Below, in pieces: positions 42,203 through 51,935 of a stretch of 64,000 bases of DNA (its first letter is position 1; every line of letters begins with the position of its first letter). Source of the stretch: an uncultured Lachnospiraceae bacterium (GTDB lineage: Bacteria; Bacillota; Clostridia; Lachnospirales; Lachnospiraceae); assembly GCA_947591155.1 (NCBI GenBank), contig CANQDA010000012.1, positions 21,463-85,462 on the forward strand. The letters are read 5' to 3'. Below the pieces are notes generated by a model. That model did no database searches. It saw only the letters and a list, made by a program, of their open reading frames with translations, and had not been told where the DNA came from. Position numbers and translations under genes: made by a program.

Positions 42203-43912
42203 CTAATACCGCTTTCCGCTTCCGCCGCACACGCTGCATCTGCCGCTGCCGTTGCACTTGTAGCAATTCAACCGCTCCGAACCCATCGCGTAGCTCCACC
42301 TGTACCCGTCTCCGCCACAGGTGCTGCATCTGCCGCTGCCATGGCAGAAGACGCAGTCCGGCGCGTAACGGCTACCGCCCGAGGAACTGCCCGAAGACGA
42401 GCCTCCCGACGAGCTGCCCGAGGATCTCTTCCTCCAGTGCGCGTACAGCGTCTTATACGGCAGAATCCCTGTGACCTTCGTCGATTTTGTCGCCCACAGG
42501 CCTTTGCTGGTCTTCTTCGAGGTGGACCAGCCGGTAAAAACATAGCCCTTGCGGGTCGGCTTCGGCAGCCCTTTCAGCTTCCCGCCGTATGTCACCGTGA
42601 TCGAGGACTTCGAGCAGGAGCCCCCGTTCGCCTTCAGTTTGATCTTTATCTTCTTATTGCTTTTGGCCCAATGCGCGTAGAAAGTGTAATCCTGCTTGAT
42701 GATCTTGTCGGACGTGATCTTTTTTCCGCCCTTTTTCTTGGTGTACCAGCCGAGGAACGTATACTTCTTCCGCTTCGGCGTCGGAAGCTTTCCGAGCGTA
42801 TATTCGTATTCGACCATTCTCGTCTTCTCGGATACCGAACCCTTTCCCGCGTTAAATTTCACGCGGTACTCGTGCCGCTTCCAGCTCGCGTGCAGGGTAT
42901 GCCACACAACCGTCGATACCTTCGTCGCCGAAGTGACCCCGCCGTTCGCCTTGTCCGTATACCAGCCGCAGAAATCGTACCCCTCTTTCTTCGGGACCGG
43001 AAGGCTGCCGTAGGACTCTCCATAGTACACGGTCTTGCTGCTCGCACCGACGCTGCCGCCCTCGGGGTCGAACTTTATCACACAGCTCACCGGTTTCCAG
43101 CCGGCATACACGGTCTGTCCCTGATAAAAGGAGTACCTCCCCGTGTCGACTCTGGTAACGCAGGACGGCTCCGCGTACCAGCCTGCAAACGTATACCCCG
43201 TCCTCGTCGCCTCCGGCAGACTGCACTCACCGCTACGCAGCGCGTATGCGGTATCCGTGTCACAGTCGCCGCCCCGCGCGTCGAGATGCAGCAGACAGGC
43301 GTCCTCCGCGCCCTTCAGCTGGATATTGCGCACCATGTGCCGCTGCCTGCCCCAGTAGGAGGTCTTCGCCTGAAACTTCAGAGAACACATGTCCGGAAGC
43401 CGAAAATCTGTACAGCGCAGGATCATTCCGCCGTTCTCCCACAGCTCGACGACACCGCCCGCATAGCGGATCGTCACGCTCTGCCATTCGCCGTATGTGC
43501 CGGCGGATATCCCGGAACCTGTCGCGCTCAGCGCTACTTGTCTGGCCTGATCCTCCCGGACCGCGGAAAGCCTGATCTCATACCAGTTGTCCGCATTCGC
43601 GTCGAAGAGAATGCCGCGGCGCGGCTCTGCGTCAAACCAGACCGTGATGCCCTCGCACGGCTCCTCCTTCAGCTGATCCATCCGATAGTCAAACGACAGT
43701 TCAAAGCCGCTCTTCGTGCTGAAGGGAACGTCCTTTTCGAGAATGCCATACTCGCCGGTCTTCGACTGCGTCAGGACATATCCGTCCGTCTCCTCCGCGG
43801 CGTCGTACTGGGGCGTCCACCCCTGCTGCGCCGACGCCGGCAAAGCCGGAAACAGAAACAGCAAAAATGAAACAGCTGCGATCCCCAACCGGCCTTTTCC
43901 ATATTTTCTCAT
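42203..43912 (-). CDS. Secreted InlB-repeat protein with DnaJ-like CxxCxGxG tail
   Basis: 569 residues. Signal peptide (residues 1-28, ending PASAQQ). A beta-rich domain of about 180 residues with concanavalin-like character (WYEIRLSAVREDQ, WQSVTIRYAGGVVELWENGG) is followed by four InlB B-repeats (Listeria-Bacteroides type: GYTFAGWYAEP, GYDFCGWYTDK, KYTFLGWYTKK, GYVFTGWSTSK), a Ser/Gly linker, and two zinc-type clusters CVFCHGSGRCSTCGGDG and CYKCNGSGRCSVCGGSG. Extracellular location follows from the signal peptide; no wall anchor is seen. The CxxCxGxG motif is normally cytoplasmic and chaperone-linked, so its place on a secreted protein is odd. Adhesion or carbohydrate binding is only a guess. 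Confidence 0.82.
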   Translation of the reverse strand: MRKYGKGRLGIAAVSFLLFLFPALPASAQQGWTPQYDAAEETDGYVLTQSKTGEYGILEKDVPFSTKSGFELSFDYRMDQLKEEPCEGITVWFDAEPRRGILFDANADNWYEIRLSAVREDQARQVALSATGSGISAGTYGEWQSVTIRYAGGVVELWENGGMILRCTDFRLPDMCSLKFQAKTSYWGRQRHMVRNIQLKGAEDACLLHLDARGGDCDTDTAYALRSGECSLPEATRTGYTFAGWYAEPSCVTRVDTGRYSFYQGQTVYAGWKPVSCVIKFDPEGGSVGASSKTVYYGESYGSLPVPKKEGYDFCGWYTDKANGGVTSATKVSTVVWHTLHASWKRHEYRVKFNAGKGSVSEKTRMVEYEYTLGKLPTPKRKKYTFLGWYTKKKGGKKITSDKIIKQDYTFYAHWAKSNKKIKIKLKANGGSCSKSSITVTYGGKLKGLPKPTRKGYVFTGWSTSKKTSKGLWATKSTKVTGILPYKTLYAHWRKRSSGSSSGGSSSGSSSGGSRYAPDCVFCHGSGRCSTCGGDGYRWSYAMGSERLNCYKCNGSGRCSVCGGSGKRY

Positions 43913-44025
43913 TCTGGTCCCTCCTTTTCAGAAAAACTTTTTTCCGCGATCAAAAGTTCTTTTTAGTTATTTTATACAAGAATTCCCGGAATGGCAAGCA
44001 TACTTTTACATTTTTCGATAAAAAC

Positions 44026-44054
44026 CCGGAGCCTGCATCCGCCGCAGACTCCGG
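44026..44054 (-). terminator. Intrinsic terminator after glnA
   Basis: Minus strand CCGGAGTCTGC-7 nt loop-GCAGGCTCCGG followed by GTTTTTAT. One G-U pair in an 11-bp stem. Confidence 0.8.
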
Positions 44055-44111
44055 ATCCCGTCTTTTTCTGTTCTGTTTATTCCTGCCCGCGCAGACAGCG
44101 CCCGGCTTTGT

Positions 44112-46223
44112 TTATACCTCAAAGAGCAGATCGCCGTAGGACGGCATCGGCCACATTTCCTTGTCGACGATCATCTCGAGCTTGTCGACCGGAGCACGCA
44201 GCTCGGCCATCGCGGCCATGACGACGTCGTGGAAGAACACTGCCCTGTCTCGGCCCTCCTCCATCTCCGCAGCCTGAGCCACCACGTCGGTCAGCTTCGC
44301 GAGCGCCACCTTCGTGTCGGAGAGCAGGGCACTCGTCTCGTTCAGCAGCTCCACCTGCACGGATGCCTCCGCGCCTGCCGACGTCACGGCGTTCACAGTG
44401 TCCGCCAGACTCTTCGTATACTTGATGACCGCCGGGATGATCTGCTTGCTCGCGATGTCGATCATCGAGCGCGCCTCGATGTTGATGATCTTCGCGTAGT
44501 TCTCGTACTTGATCTCCACGCGGGACTCGAGCTCCGCCTTCGTGAACACACCGAACTTCTCAAACAGCGCGATCGCCTTGTCCGTCACAAGCGTCGGGAT
44601 CGCGTCAACCATGGACTTGATGTTCGGAAGACCTCTTCTCTCGGCCTCCGCCACCCACTCGTCGGAATAGCCGTTGCCGTTGAAGACGATCCTCTGATGG
44701 TCACGCGCGTAGCTCTTGATGATATCGTGCAGCGCGCTCTCGAAATTGTCCGCCTTCTCAAGCACGTCGCAGGCCTCGCAGAACGCCTCGGCCACGATCG
44801 TGTTCAGCACGATATTCGGGGAAGCGATCGAGTCTCGGGAGCCGACCATACGGAACTCAAACTTGTTGCCGGTGAACGCGAACGGCGACGTCCTGTTGCG
44901 GTCGGTCGCGTCCTTCGCAAGACTCGGGAGCGTCTTCACGCCTGTCTCGAGCGTGCCGCCCTTGATGGAGTATGTCGCGATACCGGTGTTGATGAGCTGG
45001 GAGAGCACATCCTCAAGCTGCTCGCCGAGGAAGATCGAGACGATCGCCGGCGGCGCCTCGTTCGCACCCAGCCTGTGATCGTTGCCCGGATCAGCCGCGG
45101 ACTCTCTGAGCAGATCCGCATGTGTGTCTACCGCCTTCAGGATACACACGAGCACCAGCAGGAACTGCATGTTCTCGTGCGGCGTCTTGCCGGGATCCAG
45201 AAGATTGATCCCGTCGTCGGTCGTGATCGACCAGTTGTTGTGTTTACCGGAACCGTTGACGCCCGCGAACGGCTTCTCGTGAAGCAGGCACTTCATGCCG
45301 TGCTGGCAGGCGACGCGCTTCAGCGTCTGCATGACGATCTGGTTGTGGTCGACAGCGACGTTCGCCTCCGCGTAGATCGGAGCCAGCTCGTGCTGCGCCG
45401 GAGCCACCTCGTTGTGCTGCGTCTTGGCGGTGACGCCGAGCTTCCACAGCTCAAGGTTGACGTCCTTCATGAAACCCGCAATCCTCTGGCGGATCGTGCC
45501 GAAATAGTGATCGTCCAGCTCCTGGCCCTTCGGCGGCATCGCGCCAAACAGGGTACGGCCCGTGAAGATCAGGTCTTTTCTCTGAAGGAATTTCTTCTCA
45601 TCTACCAGGAAATACTCCTGCTCCGGTCCCACGGACGGGGTCACGCGCTTCGAGGTCGTATTTCCGAACAATCTCAAAAGTCTGAGCGCCTGAGTATTGA
45701 TCGCCTCCATCGAGCGCAGCAGCGGAGTCTTCTGATCCAGCGCCTCGCCGGTGTACGAACAGAACGCAGTCGGGATACACAGGATCGCGCCCGCGGCGTC
45801 ATGCCGCACGAACGCCGGGGACGTGCAGTCCCAGGCCGTGTAGCCTCTCGCCTCGAAGGTCGCTCTCAGTCCACCCGACGGGAACGAGGAAGCGTCCGGC
45901 TCGCCCTTGATGAGCTCCTTGCCGGAGAACTCCATCAGCACCGTCCCGTCCGGGTTCGGCGCCGTGATAAATGAATCATGCTTCTCGGCCGTCACGCCGG
46001 TCAGCGGCTGGAACCAGTGCGTGTAGTGCGTCGCGCCTTTCTCGATCGCCCAGTCCTTCATCGCGGCGGCGATCACGTCAGCCGTAGCCAGATCCAGCTC
46101 CGTGCCGTCCTCGATCGTCTTTCTCAGAGCCTTGTACGCTTTCTTCGGCAGACGCTCCTGCATCACCTTGTCACTGAAGACATCCTCGCCGAAGACATGG
46201 GACACGTTGAAATACTCACTCAT
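44112..46223 (-). CDS. glnA: Type III glutamine synthetase
   Basis: Assimilates ammonium into glutamine at the cost of ATP. 703 residues is the length of the GSIII family (often called glnN), much longer than GSI. The start at 46223 ([16 protein letters not shown]) follows GAGGAGATAGG. Motifs: [11 protein letters not shown] near residue 215, [29 protein letters not shown] and [19 protein letters not shown]. It has its own promoter at 46356-46384, a two-hairpin leader, and a terminator. No amtB, glnB or regulator gene is nearby. Confidence 0.97.
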   Translation of the reverse strand: MSEYFNVSHVFGEDVFSDKVMQERLPKKAYKALRKTIEDGTELDLATADVIAAAMKDWAIEKGATHYTHWFQPLTGVTAEKHDSFITAPNPDGTVLMEFSGKELIKGEPDASSFPSGGLRATFEARGYTAWDCTSPAFVRHDAAGAILCIPTAFCSYTGEALDQKTPLLRSMEAINTQALRLLRLFGNTTSKRVTPSVGPEQEYFLVDEKKFLQRKDLIFTGRTLFGAMPPKGQELDDHYFGTIRQRIAGFMKDVNLELWKLGVTAKTQHNEVAPAQHELAPIYAEANVAVDHNQIVMQTLKRVACQHGMKCLLHEKPFAGVNGSGKHNNWSITTDDGINLLDPGKTPHENMQFLLVLVCILKAVDTHADLLRESAADPGNDHRLGANEAPPAIVSIFLGEQLEDVLSQLINTGIATYSIKGGTLETGVKTLPSLAKDATDRNRTSPFAFTGNKFEFRMVGSRDSIASPNIVLNTIVAEAFCEACDVLEKADNFESALHDIIKSYARDHQRIVFNGNGYSDEWVAEAERRGLPNIKSMVDAIPTLVTDKAIALFEKFGVFTKAELESRVEIKYENYAKIINIEARSMIDIASKQIIPAVIKYTKSLADTVNAVTSAGAEASVQVELLNETSALLSDTKVALAKLTDVVAQAAEMEEGRDRAVFFHDVVMAAMAELRAPVDKLEMIVDKEMWPMPSYGDLLFEV

Positions 46224-46251
46224 ACCTATCTCCTCTTTTCCTTTACATACT

Positions 46252-46300
46252 CGTATAAAAACCCGCCGTCCGCTCCTGTATGGAGACAGGCTTTTATACG
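46252..46300 (-). promoter_or_regulatory. Second leader hairpin of glnA
   Basis: Outer stem CGTATAAAA with TTTTATACG, 9 bp, enclosing a short CCTGT-CTCCAT-ACAGG hairpin. On the minus strand T5 precedes the closing arm. It lies between the terminator-like first hairpin and the ribosome site. Confidence 0.5.
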
Positions 46301-46306
46301 GTAAAA

Positions 46307-46341
46307 AGGGCATTCCAACACAACTCTATGTGGAACGCCCT
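46307..46341 (-). promoter_or_regulatory. Terminator-like first hairpin in the glnA leader
   Basis: Minus strand AGGGCGTTCCA pairs with TGGAATGCCCT and is followed at once by TTTTTACC. It starts about 10 nt after the predicted transcription start, so most transcripts could end here unless the stem is prevented from forming. Confidence 0.6.
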
Positions 46342-46355
46342 CGTCACCTGTTATT

Positions 46356-46384
46356 AAGATACTCTATCCGCCCGCAAAAATCAA
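46356..46384 (-). promoter_or_regulatory. Promoter of glnA
   Basis: Minus strand TTGATT (46379-46384), 17 bp spacer, TATCTT (46356-46361). Confidence 0.6.
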
Positions 46385-46404
46385 GCAGATTTTATCCGGT
46401 AAAA

Positions 46405-46446
46405 ACCGTTTTCCATATTTTTTACAAATTTCTCCCCGAAAACGGT
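46405..46446. promoter_or_regulatory. Inverted repeat upstream of the glnA promoter
   Basis: ACCGTTTTC (46405-46413) and GAAAACGGT (46438-46446), perfect 9-bp arms 24 nt apart, about 20 bp upstream of the -35. It does not fit the GlnR consensus (TGTNAN7TNACA). A dyad for an unknown regulator is inferred. Confidence 0.4.
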
Positions 46447-46482
46447 CGTCACTTATTCATTCTGCATATGGACCGTCAAAAA

Positions 46483-46508
46483 AGAGGCCTCCGATACCGG
46501 AAGCCCCT
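46483..46508 (-). terminator. Intrinsic terminator after mmsB
   Basis: Minus strand AGGGGCTTCCG-GTAT-CGGAGGCCTCT followed by TTTTT. Confidence 0.8.
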
Positions 46509-46533
46509 TTCTGTACCCGTAGATTCAATTCAA

Positions 46534-47709
46534 TTAATTCGATTTCTTCTTGCTGACCACGTCGAAGATGACCGCTGCCAGAAGCACAAGGCCCTTGACC
46601 ACCTTCTGCATGTTCTGGTCCGTGCCCATGATGGACATGCCCTGGTTGATGATACCCATCAGCAGAGCGCCGATGATAACGCCCGGCACCGTACCGATTC
46701 CGCCGTAAGCGGAAGCGCCGCCGATGAAGCAGGAACCGATCGCGTCCATCTCATAGTTCTGGCCGTAGGTCGGCTGCGCGCTCGTCATACGGGCGATCGT
46801 CAGCATACCGGCGAGAGCCGCCAGGAAGCCCATGTTCGTGTAGGCGATGAAGTAGACCATGTCCGTGTTGATACCGGAGAGCTTGGTCGCCTTCTCGTTG
46901 CCGCCCACCGCGTAGAAGTAACGGCCGACCGTGGTCTTGCTCGTGATGTAACCGTAGACCAGCACGACGATCATGACCCATACCAGAGCGGTCGGGATGC
47001 CCTTGTACTGCGCCAGCTTTATGGAAATGAACATGATGGCCGCGCAGATGATGAGCGCCTTGATGTACATCGCCGCGACATTTCCGACCTCGTAGCCTTT
47101 CTTCTTGCGGTTCAGATGACCGCGGACCGTCACAAGGAGATAGATCACGCAGGCGATCACGCCGACTGCCACCGCCACGCGGTTCATGCCCTCGCCGCCG
47201 CCCAGAAAATCCGGAACGTAGCAGTTCGCGCCGCCGCCGAAGAGCACCGTGAAGGTCTCGGACTTGATCGGAAGCGTCTGGCCGCCCAGCACGATGTTCG
47301 ACAGTCCGCGGAATACCAGCATGCCCGACAGGGTCGTGATGAACGGAGGGATGCGCAGGAATGCGATCCAGAACGCCTGCCAGGCGCCGATCACCGCGCC
47401 GAGCAGCAGCATCAGAACGACCGCCGCCGCAACCGGAAGTCCCATTTTCTCCATCAATACGCCGCCGACCGCGCCGACGAAACAGACGACCGAACCGACC
47501 GAAAGATCGATGTTACCGCCGGTCAGGATGCACAGCAGCATACCGGTCGCCAGAACGAACACATAGGCGTTCTGTGAGATCAGGTTCGTGATGTTCTGCG
47601 GGAAGAGGATCTTCCCCTGCGTGCCCCATGTGAAGAACAGCATGACAAGCACCAGAACCAGAACCATCGTATATTTTTGTATAAATGCTTTTACTTTTAC
47701 GCTATCCAT
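46534..47709 (-). CDS. mmsB: Monosaccharide ABC transporter permease
   Basis: 391 residues with about ten hydrophobic helices, AraH/XylH/GguB type. Family motifs are NIDLSVGSVVCFVGAVGG near 68 and ANMGFLAALAGMLTIARM with GSCFIGGASAYGGIGTVPGV in the C-terminal third. It forms the channel for sugar import with MmsA on its inner side. Its ATG lies 3 bp after the mmsA stop, and the AAAGGAG ribosome site is inside mmsA, so translation is coupled. A strong terminator follows. Confidence 0.93.
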   Translation of the reverse strand: MDSVKVKAFIQKYTMVLVLVLVMLFFTWGTQGKILFPQNITNLISQNAYVFVLATGMLLCILTGGNIDLSVGSVVCFVGAVGGVLMEKMGLPVAAAVVLMLLLGAVIGAWQAFWIAFLRIPPFITTLSGMLVFRGLSNIVLGGQTLPIKSETFTVLFGGGANCYVPDFLGGGEGMNRVAVAVGVIACVIYLLVTVRGHLNRKKKGYEVGNVAAMYIKALIICAAIMFISIKLAQYKGIPTALVWVMIVVLVYGYITSKTTVGRYFYAVGGNEKATKLSGINTDMVYFIAYTNMGFLAALAGMLTIARMTSAQPTYGQNYEMDAIGSCFIGGASAYGGIGTVPGVIIGALLMGIINQGMSIMGTDQNMQKVVKGLVLLAAVIFDVVSKKKSN

Positions 47710-47712
47710 CGC

Positions 47713-49251
47713 TTACTCTCCTTTACTTGATTTCAGAATGCACGCCATGATCTTCTCCTGCGTAGCTTCTTCCTTCGTCAGCTCTCCGGCGATCTTGCCT
47801 TCGTTCATGACGTAGATCCGGTCTGACATGCCCAGGATCTCCGGCAGCTCTGAGGAGATCATGACGACCGATTTCCCCGCCGCCACGAGATCGTTGATAA
47901 TACAGTAGATCTCATACTTCGCGCCCACGTCGATGCCTCGTGTCGGCTCATCGAGGATCAGGATATCGGGATCCGCGAACATCCACTTCGCCAACAGCAC
48001 CTTCTGCTGGTTGCCGCCGCTTAAGTTGCCGACATTCTGCTCGACCGTCGGGCATTTCGTCTTGAGCTTCTCCTTGTACTCGACCGCGACCGCATACTCT
48101 TTGTCCTTGTCGATGACGACGCCGTTGCAGACCTCTTCCAGATTCGCAAGCGTCGTGTTGATCTTGATCGGATTGCTCAGGATCAGACCGTCGCCCTTGC
48201 GGTCCTCGGTCACGTACGCAAGCTTGTGGCGAACCGCGTCGCGCGCGTTCTTGAGCTGTACCTCTTCCCCGTTCAGCTTCAGCTTACCGCTGATGTTCGT
48301 GCCGTAGCTCTTGCCGAAGATACTCTTCGCCAGCTCCGTACGGCCAGCGCCCATCAGCCCGGAGATGCCGACCACCTCGCCCCTATGTACATTGAAAGAT
48401 ACATTGTCCACGACTTTTCTCTCGCTGTAGAGCGGATGATGGACGGTCCAGTTCTCGACCTCCATGTTGATCTCGCCGATCTTCACGCCCGGACGCTTCG
48501 GGAAACGGTCCGCGATCTCACGTCCGACCATGCCCCGGATGATGCGGTCCTCGGAGAGATCGTCCACACCCTTGGTGAGCGTCTCGATCGTCGCGCCATC
48601 GCGGATGACCGTGATCTTGTCTGCCACGTAGGAGACCTCGTTCAGCTTGTGGGAGATGATGATGCAGGTCATCCCCTCCTGTTTGAATTTCAAGAGCAGG
48701 TCCAGAAGCGCCTGGGAGTCGGACTCGTTCAGAGACGACGTCGGCTCGTCGAGGATCAGAAGCTTCGCGTTCTTCGCGAGCGCCTTGGCGATCTCCACAA
48801 GCTGCTGCTTGCCGACGCCGATGTCCTTGATCAGCGTCCGCGGGGATTCCGTCAGGCCCACCTGCTGCATATATTGAGCCGCCAGCCCATAGGTCTCATC
48901 CCAGTTGATGGCGGCTTTTTTTCCTCGCTCATTGCCCAGGAACATGTTCTCGCCGATCGTCATGTAGGGAATCAGCGCCAGCTCCTGGTGGATAATAACA
49001 ATCCCTTTTTCTTCGCTTTCTTTGATGTGGTGGAATTTGCAGACCTCTCCGTTGTAGATGATGTCTCCCGTGTAGGAGCCGTACGGATAGATGCCGGAGA
49101 GCACGTTCATCAGGGTCGACTTGCCGGCCCCGTTCTCTCCGACAAGAGCGTGGATCTCACCCTCCTCCACCTGAAGATTCACGTTGTCAAGTGCTTTCAC
49201 GCCAGGGAATGTTTTGGTGATATTTTTCATTTCAAGTAGTATCTTTGCCAA
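47713..49251 (-). CDS. mmsA: Monosaccharide ABC transporter ATPase (duplicated ABC domains)
   Basis: 512 residues with two nucleotide-binding halves, as in XylG, AraG and GguA. First half: Walker [17 protein letters not shown] and signature [13 protein letters not shown]. Second half: [15 protein letters not shown], where Walker A lacks the usual GKT, and signature [15 protein letters not shown] with Walker [17 protein letters not shown]. The start is TTG at 49251 ([20 protein letters not shown]) because GGAGGG lies 7 nt upstream and this N-terminus is the family norm. It is separated from the binding-protein gene by two hairpins that probably lower its expression. Confidence 0.94.
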   Translation of the reverse strand: MAKILLEMKNITKTFPGVKALDNVNLQVEEGEIHALVGENGAGKSTLMNVLSGIYPYGSYTGDIIYNGEVCKFHHIKESEEKGIVIIHQELALIPYMTIGENMFLGNERGKKAAINWDETYGLAAQYMQQVGLTESPRTLIKDIGVGKQQLVEIAKALAKNAKLLILDEPTSSLNESDSQALLDLLLKFKQEGMTCIIISHKLNEVSYVADKITVIRDGATIETLTKGVDDLSEDRIIRGMVGREIADRFPKRPGVKIGEINMEVENWTVHHPLYSERKVVDNVSFNVHRGEVVGISGLMGAGRTELAKSIFGKSYGTNISGKLKLNGEEVQLKNARDAVRHKLAYVTEDRKGDGLILSNPIKINTTLANLEEVCNGVVIDKDKEYAVAVEYKEKLKTKCPTVEQNVGNLSGGNQQKVLLAKWMFADPDILILDEPTRGIDVGAKYEIYCIINDLVAAGKSVVMISSELPEILGMSDRIYVMNEGKIAGELTKEEATQEKIMACILKSSKGE

Positions 49252-49299
49252 AATTGCTCCCTCCAAACTAACTTCACTTATACTGCACAAATTACGGTA

Positions 49300-49317
49300 C
49301 CGGCGCCGACGCGCCGG
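49300..49317. other. GC-rich hairpin upstream of mmsA
   Basis: CCGGCGC-CGAC-GCGCCGG, a perfect 7-bp stem with a 4-nt loop, just after the larger hairpin in the chvE-mmsA gap. Confidence 0.45.
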
Positions 49318-49337
49318 AGCTCTTTCGTTTCAGTAGA

Positions 49338-49363
49338 ACAGGCGGGCGAAGCAGCCCGCCTGT
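49338..49363 (-). terminator. Intercistronic hairpin after chvE
   Basis: ACAGGCGGGC-6 nt-GCCCGCCTGT, perfect 10-bp stem 27 nt after the chvE stop. The T-run is weak, so it is probably a partial terminator or 3' stabiliser that gives more binding protein than transporter, as in many ABC operons. Confidence 0.65.
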
Positions 49364-49389
49364 AAAATTTGTTGCTGAATGATCAGGTA

Positions 49390-50439
49390 TTAGCCCTCGA
49401 TCTGATCTGCGGTGTAGTAACCGGAGTCGATCAGGATCTCTTCGTAGTTGTCAACCGTAACAGCTACCGGCTCGCAGAGGAAGGACGGGATGATGCCCGT
49501 GCCGTTGTCGTAGGTCTCGGTATCGTTTACCGGTACCTCTTCGCCAGCAAGGATCGCGTCAACCATCTCAACAACCTGTGCCGCCAGAGTACGGGTATCC
49601 TTGAATACGGACATAGCCTGCGTGCCGTCAACGATGTGCGGAACGTTCGCGATGTCGCAGTCCTGACCGGTGATCACCGGGTACTCGCCCGTGTAGTTCG
49701 CAGCCAGAGCGTTCACAACGCCGAGAGCCGTGGAGTCGTTGGAAGCGAGCACAGCGTCAAGGTTCGTGCCGTCTGCATAGAAAGAGGACAGGATGTTCTC
49801 AAATCTGGACTGTGCAGTAGCGGTATCCCAACCAGCCGTAGCAACCTCGTCCTTCGTCATCTGTCCGGACGGAACTACCAGCTTGCCCTCGTCGATGTAC
49901 GGCTGAAGAACGTCCATAGCACCGCCGAAGAAGAAGTTTACATTATTGTCGCCCGGGTCGCCGGTCACCATCTCAAGGTTGAACGGGCCATCCTGGTTCT
50001 CAAGATCCAGAGCTTCTACGATGTACTCGCCCTGCGTCTTGCCGACAAGGTAGTTGTCGAACGTTGCGTAGTAGGAAACCGCATCCGTGTTCATGATCAG
50101 ACGGTCATAAGCGATAACCGGAATCTCAGCCTCTTTCGCCGTCGCGAGAACGGTTCCGAGAGAGTCGCCCTCGATCGCGGAGATAACCAGAAGCTGGTCG
50201 CCGTTCGCGATCATGTTCTCGATCTGGGAAACCTGCGTCTGAACATCATTCGCAGCATACTGAAGGTCTACGGTGTAGCCTTTCTCCTCAAGCTGCGCCT
50301 GCATGTTCTCGCCGTCCTGTACCCATCTCTGAAGATCCTTCGTCGGCATGGACACGCCGATGGTCTCGCCCTCAGCGCTTACCGTAAGGCCCATCATCAT
50401 GGTAGCCGCGGCAACTGCTAATAAAACTTTCTTGTACAT
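49390..50439 (-). CDS. chvE: Monosaccharide-binding protein of the ABC transporter (ChvE-like)
   Basis: 349 residues of the periplasmic-binding-protein fold (Peripla_BP_4). Signal peptide MYKKVLLAVAAATMMMGLTVSA. Family sequence ETIGVSMPTKDLQRWVQDGENM opens the mature part; VISAIEGDS, YDRLI, VTGDPGDNNV and GQDCDIANVPHI line the sugar cleft. There is no lipobox Cys, which is unusual for a binding protein in a Gram-positive cell. AAAGGAGGAG gives strong translation. It heads the chvE-mmsA-mmsB operon. Exact sugar is unknown; xylose, arabinose, galactose and glucose are possible for this class. Confidence 0.92.
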   Translation of the reverse strand: MYKKVLLAVAAATMMMGLTVSAEGETIGVSMPTKDLQRWVQDGENMQAQLEEKGYTVDLQYAANDVQTQVSQIENMIANGDQLLVISAIEGDSLGTVLATAKEAEIPVIAYDRLIMNTDAVSYYATFDNYLVGKTQGEYIVEALDLENQDGPFNLEMVTGDPGDNNVNFFFGGAMDVLQPYIDEGKLVVPSGQMTKDEVATAGWDTATAQSRFENILSSFYADGTNLDAVLASNDSTALGVVNALAANYTGEYPVITGQDCDIANVPHIVDGTQAMSVFKDTRTLAAQVVEMVDAILAGEEVPVNDTETYDNGTGIIPSFLCEPVAVTVDNYEEILIDSGYYTADQIEG

Positions 50440-50544
50440 GTTACATCTCCTCCTTTTTTAGAATGATCTTATAAAAGATAGTTGTATTTTAGCACAATAG
50501 AATCTGGACATGTTTGCAATTTTCTGTAAATTTTTAACCACGAA

Positions 50545-50576
50545 AAAAATCTCCTGCATCAAAGCAGGAGATTTTT
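50545..50576. terminator. Strong bidirectional-looking terminator before chvE
   Basis: AAAAATCTCCTGC-6 nt-GCAGGAGATTTTT, a perfect 13-bp stem with T-runs on both strands. On the minus strand it ends transcription of the lipoprotein gene 15 nt after its stop. Confidence 0.88.
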
Positions 50577-50590
50577 GCGACAAGATAATG

Positions 50591-51766
50591 CTATTCTGAT
50601 TCTGCGCGGTTCACGTTCAGGTACACTTCTTCCTCCGTGTGGAAACCGCTCTCGATGATCGTGTCATCCATATTCTCTTTCGTGACCGCCACGGGGTCGA
50701 TGCTGTAATACGGCACGTCGTACTCGCCGTCGTCGATCGTGCCGAGACCTTTCAGTTCCTCGCGGAAACCGGCGATCTCCTTCGGAAGCTCGTCCTCCGA
50801 GATCCGCTCTTCCTCCAGCATCTTCCCGTAACCGATCGCGCAGGCGAACTCGGCCGCCCGCATCGCGAGCGTCTCCACCGACTTGTAGACTGTCATGTAC
50901 TGCGTCCCCTCGACGATGCGCTGGCAGGCCGAGAGCTCCGCGTCCTGCCCGACCAGCACGACCTTCCCTGCGAGACGGTTCTCCGCGAGCGCGCGGAACG
51001 CCTGGCTCGCGAGGTCGTCGTTGCCGCACATGACGCCGACCAGATTGCGCGGCGTCGTGGCAAGCCCCTCCTCCACCGCGTCGAAGGCAAGCTCCGCCAG
51101 CCAGTTGTCGCAGTACGCCGAGTAGACGACATTCAGCCCGCTGTCCTCGATGCCGTCAAGGAAGCCCTTCTGCACCATCGGAACATTGTTGTCCGCCGGG
51201 GAACCGTAGATCGCGAAGATGTTTCCGCCCTCCGGCAGCGCCTCCGTCATCGCCTCCGCCATCAGCGTCCCGACCATCTCATTGTCAAAAGAGATATAGA
51301 GGTCCGTATCCGCCTTCGAGATGAGCCGGTCGTAGCAGACCACCCGGATGCCCGCGCGCTTCGCCTCCGCGATCACATCCGTGAGCTCTTCCCCGTCAAC
51401 CGCGATCACGGCGATCACATCCACGCCCTTTTTGATGAAATAGCGGATCTGTGAGATCTGCTCCTGCACATCTCCGTTCGCCACCTGCACGTTTACGTCC
51501 GCGCCCAGCTCCTGCGCCGTCATGACGAAGAGATCCCGATCCCGCAGCCAGCGCTCGATAACGAACGAGTCGAAGCTCATGCCGATCTGAAGCCTCGCCG
51601 ATTCCTCCTCGGTCCGCTGCGCCTCCGGCTCCTGGCGCGCCGCGGAGCAGCCGGTCAATAAGAAAAGGACTGCGGTCAGCACTGCCGACAGCAATATATA
51701 AAAATAATTTCTGCAACGTCCGCTCACTGCAAATTTTCTGTCTGTTTGCTGCTTCGATCTTTTCAT
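50591..51766 (-). CDS. Lipoprotein sugar-binding protein (XylF-like)
   Basis: 391 residues. Start at 51766 (MKRSKQQTDRKF) after GGGAG. An N-terminal hydrophobic segment ends in the lipobox LLTGC near residue 40, so it is tethered to the outer membrane face. The rest is a periplasmic-binding fold: IGMSFDSFVIERWLRDRDLF, GVDVIAVIAVDGEE, CYDRLISKADTDLYISFDNE, SPADNNVPM and VGQDAELSACQ. It has no permease of its own and lies between the sensory genes and the transporter, so it may either feed the ABC transporter or act as a second sensor input. Its mRNA ends at the terminator 50545-50576. Confidence 0.9.
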   Translation of the reverse strand: MKRSKQQTDRKFAVSGRCRNYFYILLSAVLTAVLFLLTGCSAARQEPEAQRTEEESARLQIGMSFDSFVIERWLRDRDLFVMTAQELGADVNVQVANGDVQEQISQIRYFIKKGVDVIAVIAVDGEELTDVIAEAKRAGIRVVCYDRLISKADTDLYISFDNEMVGTLMAEAMTEALPEGGNIFAIYGSPADNNVPMVQKGFLDGIEDSGLNVVYSAYCDNWLAELAFDAVEEGLATTPRNLVGVMCGNDDLASQAFRALAENRLAGKVVLVGQDAELSACQRIVEGTQYMTVYKSVETLAMRAAEFACAIGYGKMLEEERISEDELPKEIAGFREELKGLGTIDDGEYDVPYYSIDPVAVTKENMDDTIIESGFHTEEEVYLNVNRAESE

Positions 51767-51935
51767 ACTTTCTCCCAAATCATATCAATCTTTGTGCAAT
51801 TACCGCTCTTCTCTTTGATATCCGCATCGTCCATTTCAGAATACATCATTGATTTTCTATGCACCTGCATACAACAAATACCAACACACTCTTTGAAGTA
51901 AAAAATATAGTTCTCCTCTCCGCTTTACAACACTT

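Noticed and set aside
46249..46349. Cyanobacterial glutamine riboswitch or ANTAR-type antitermination site upstream of glnA
   Set aside because: The hairpin loops do not show the expected conserved bases; kept only as an unclassified leader.
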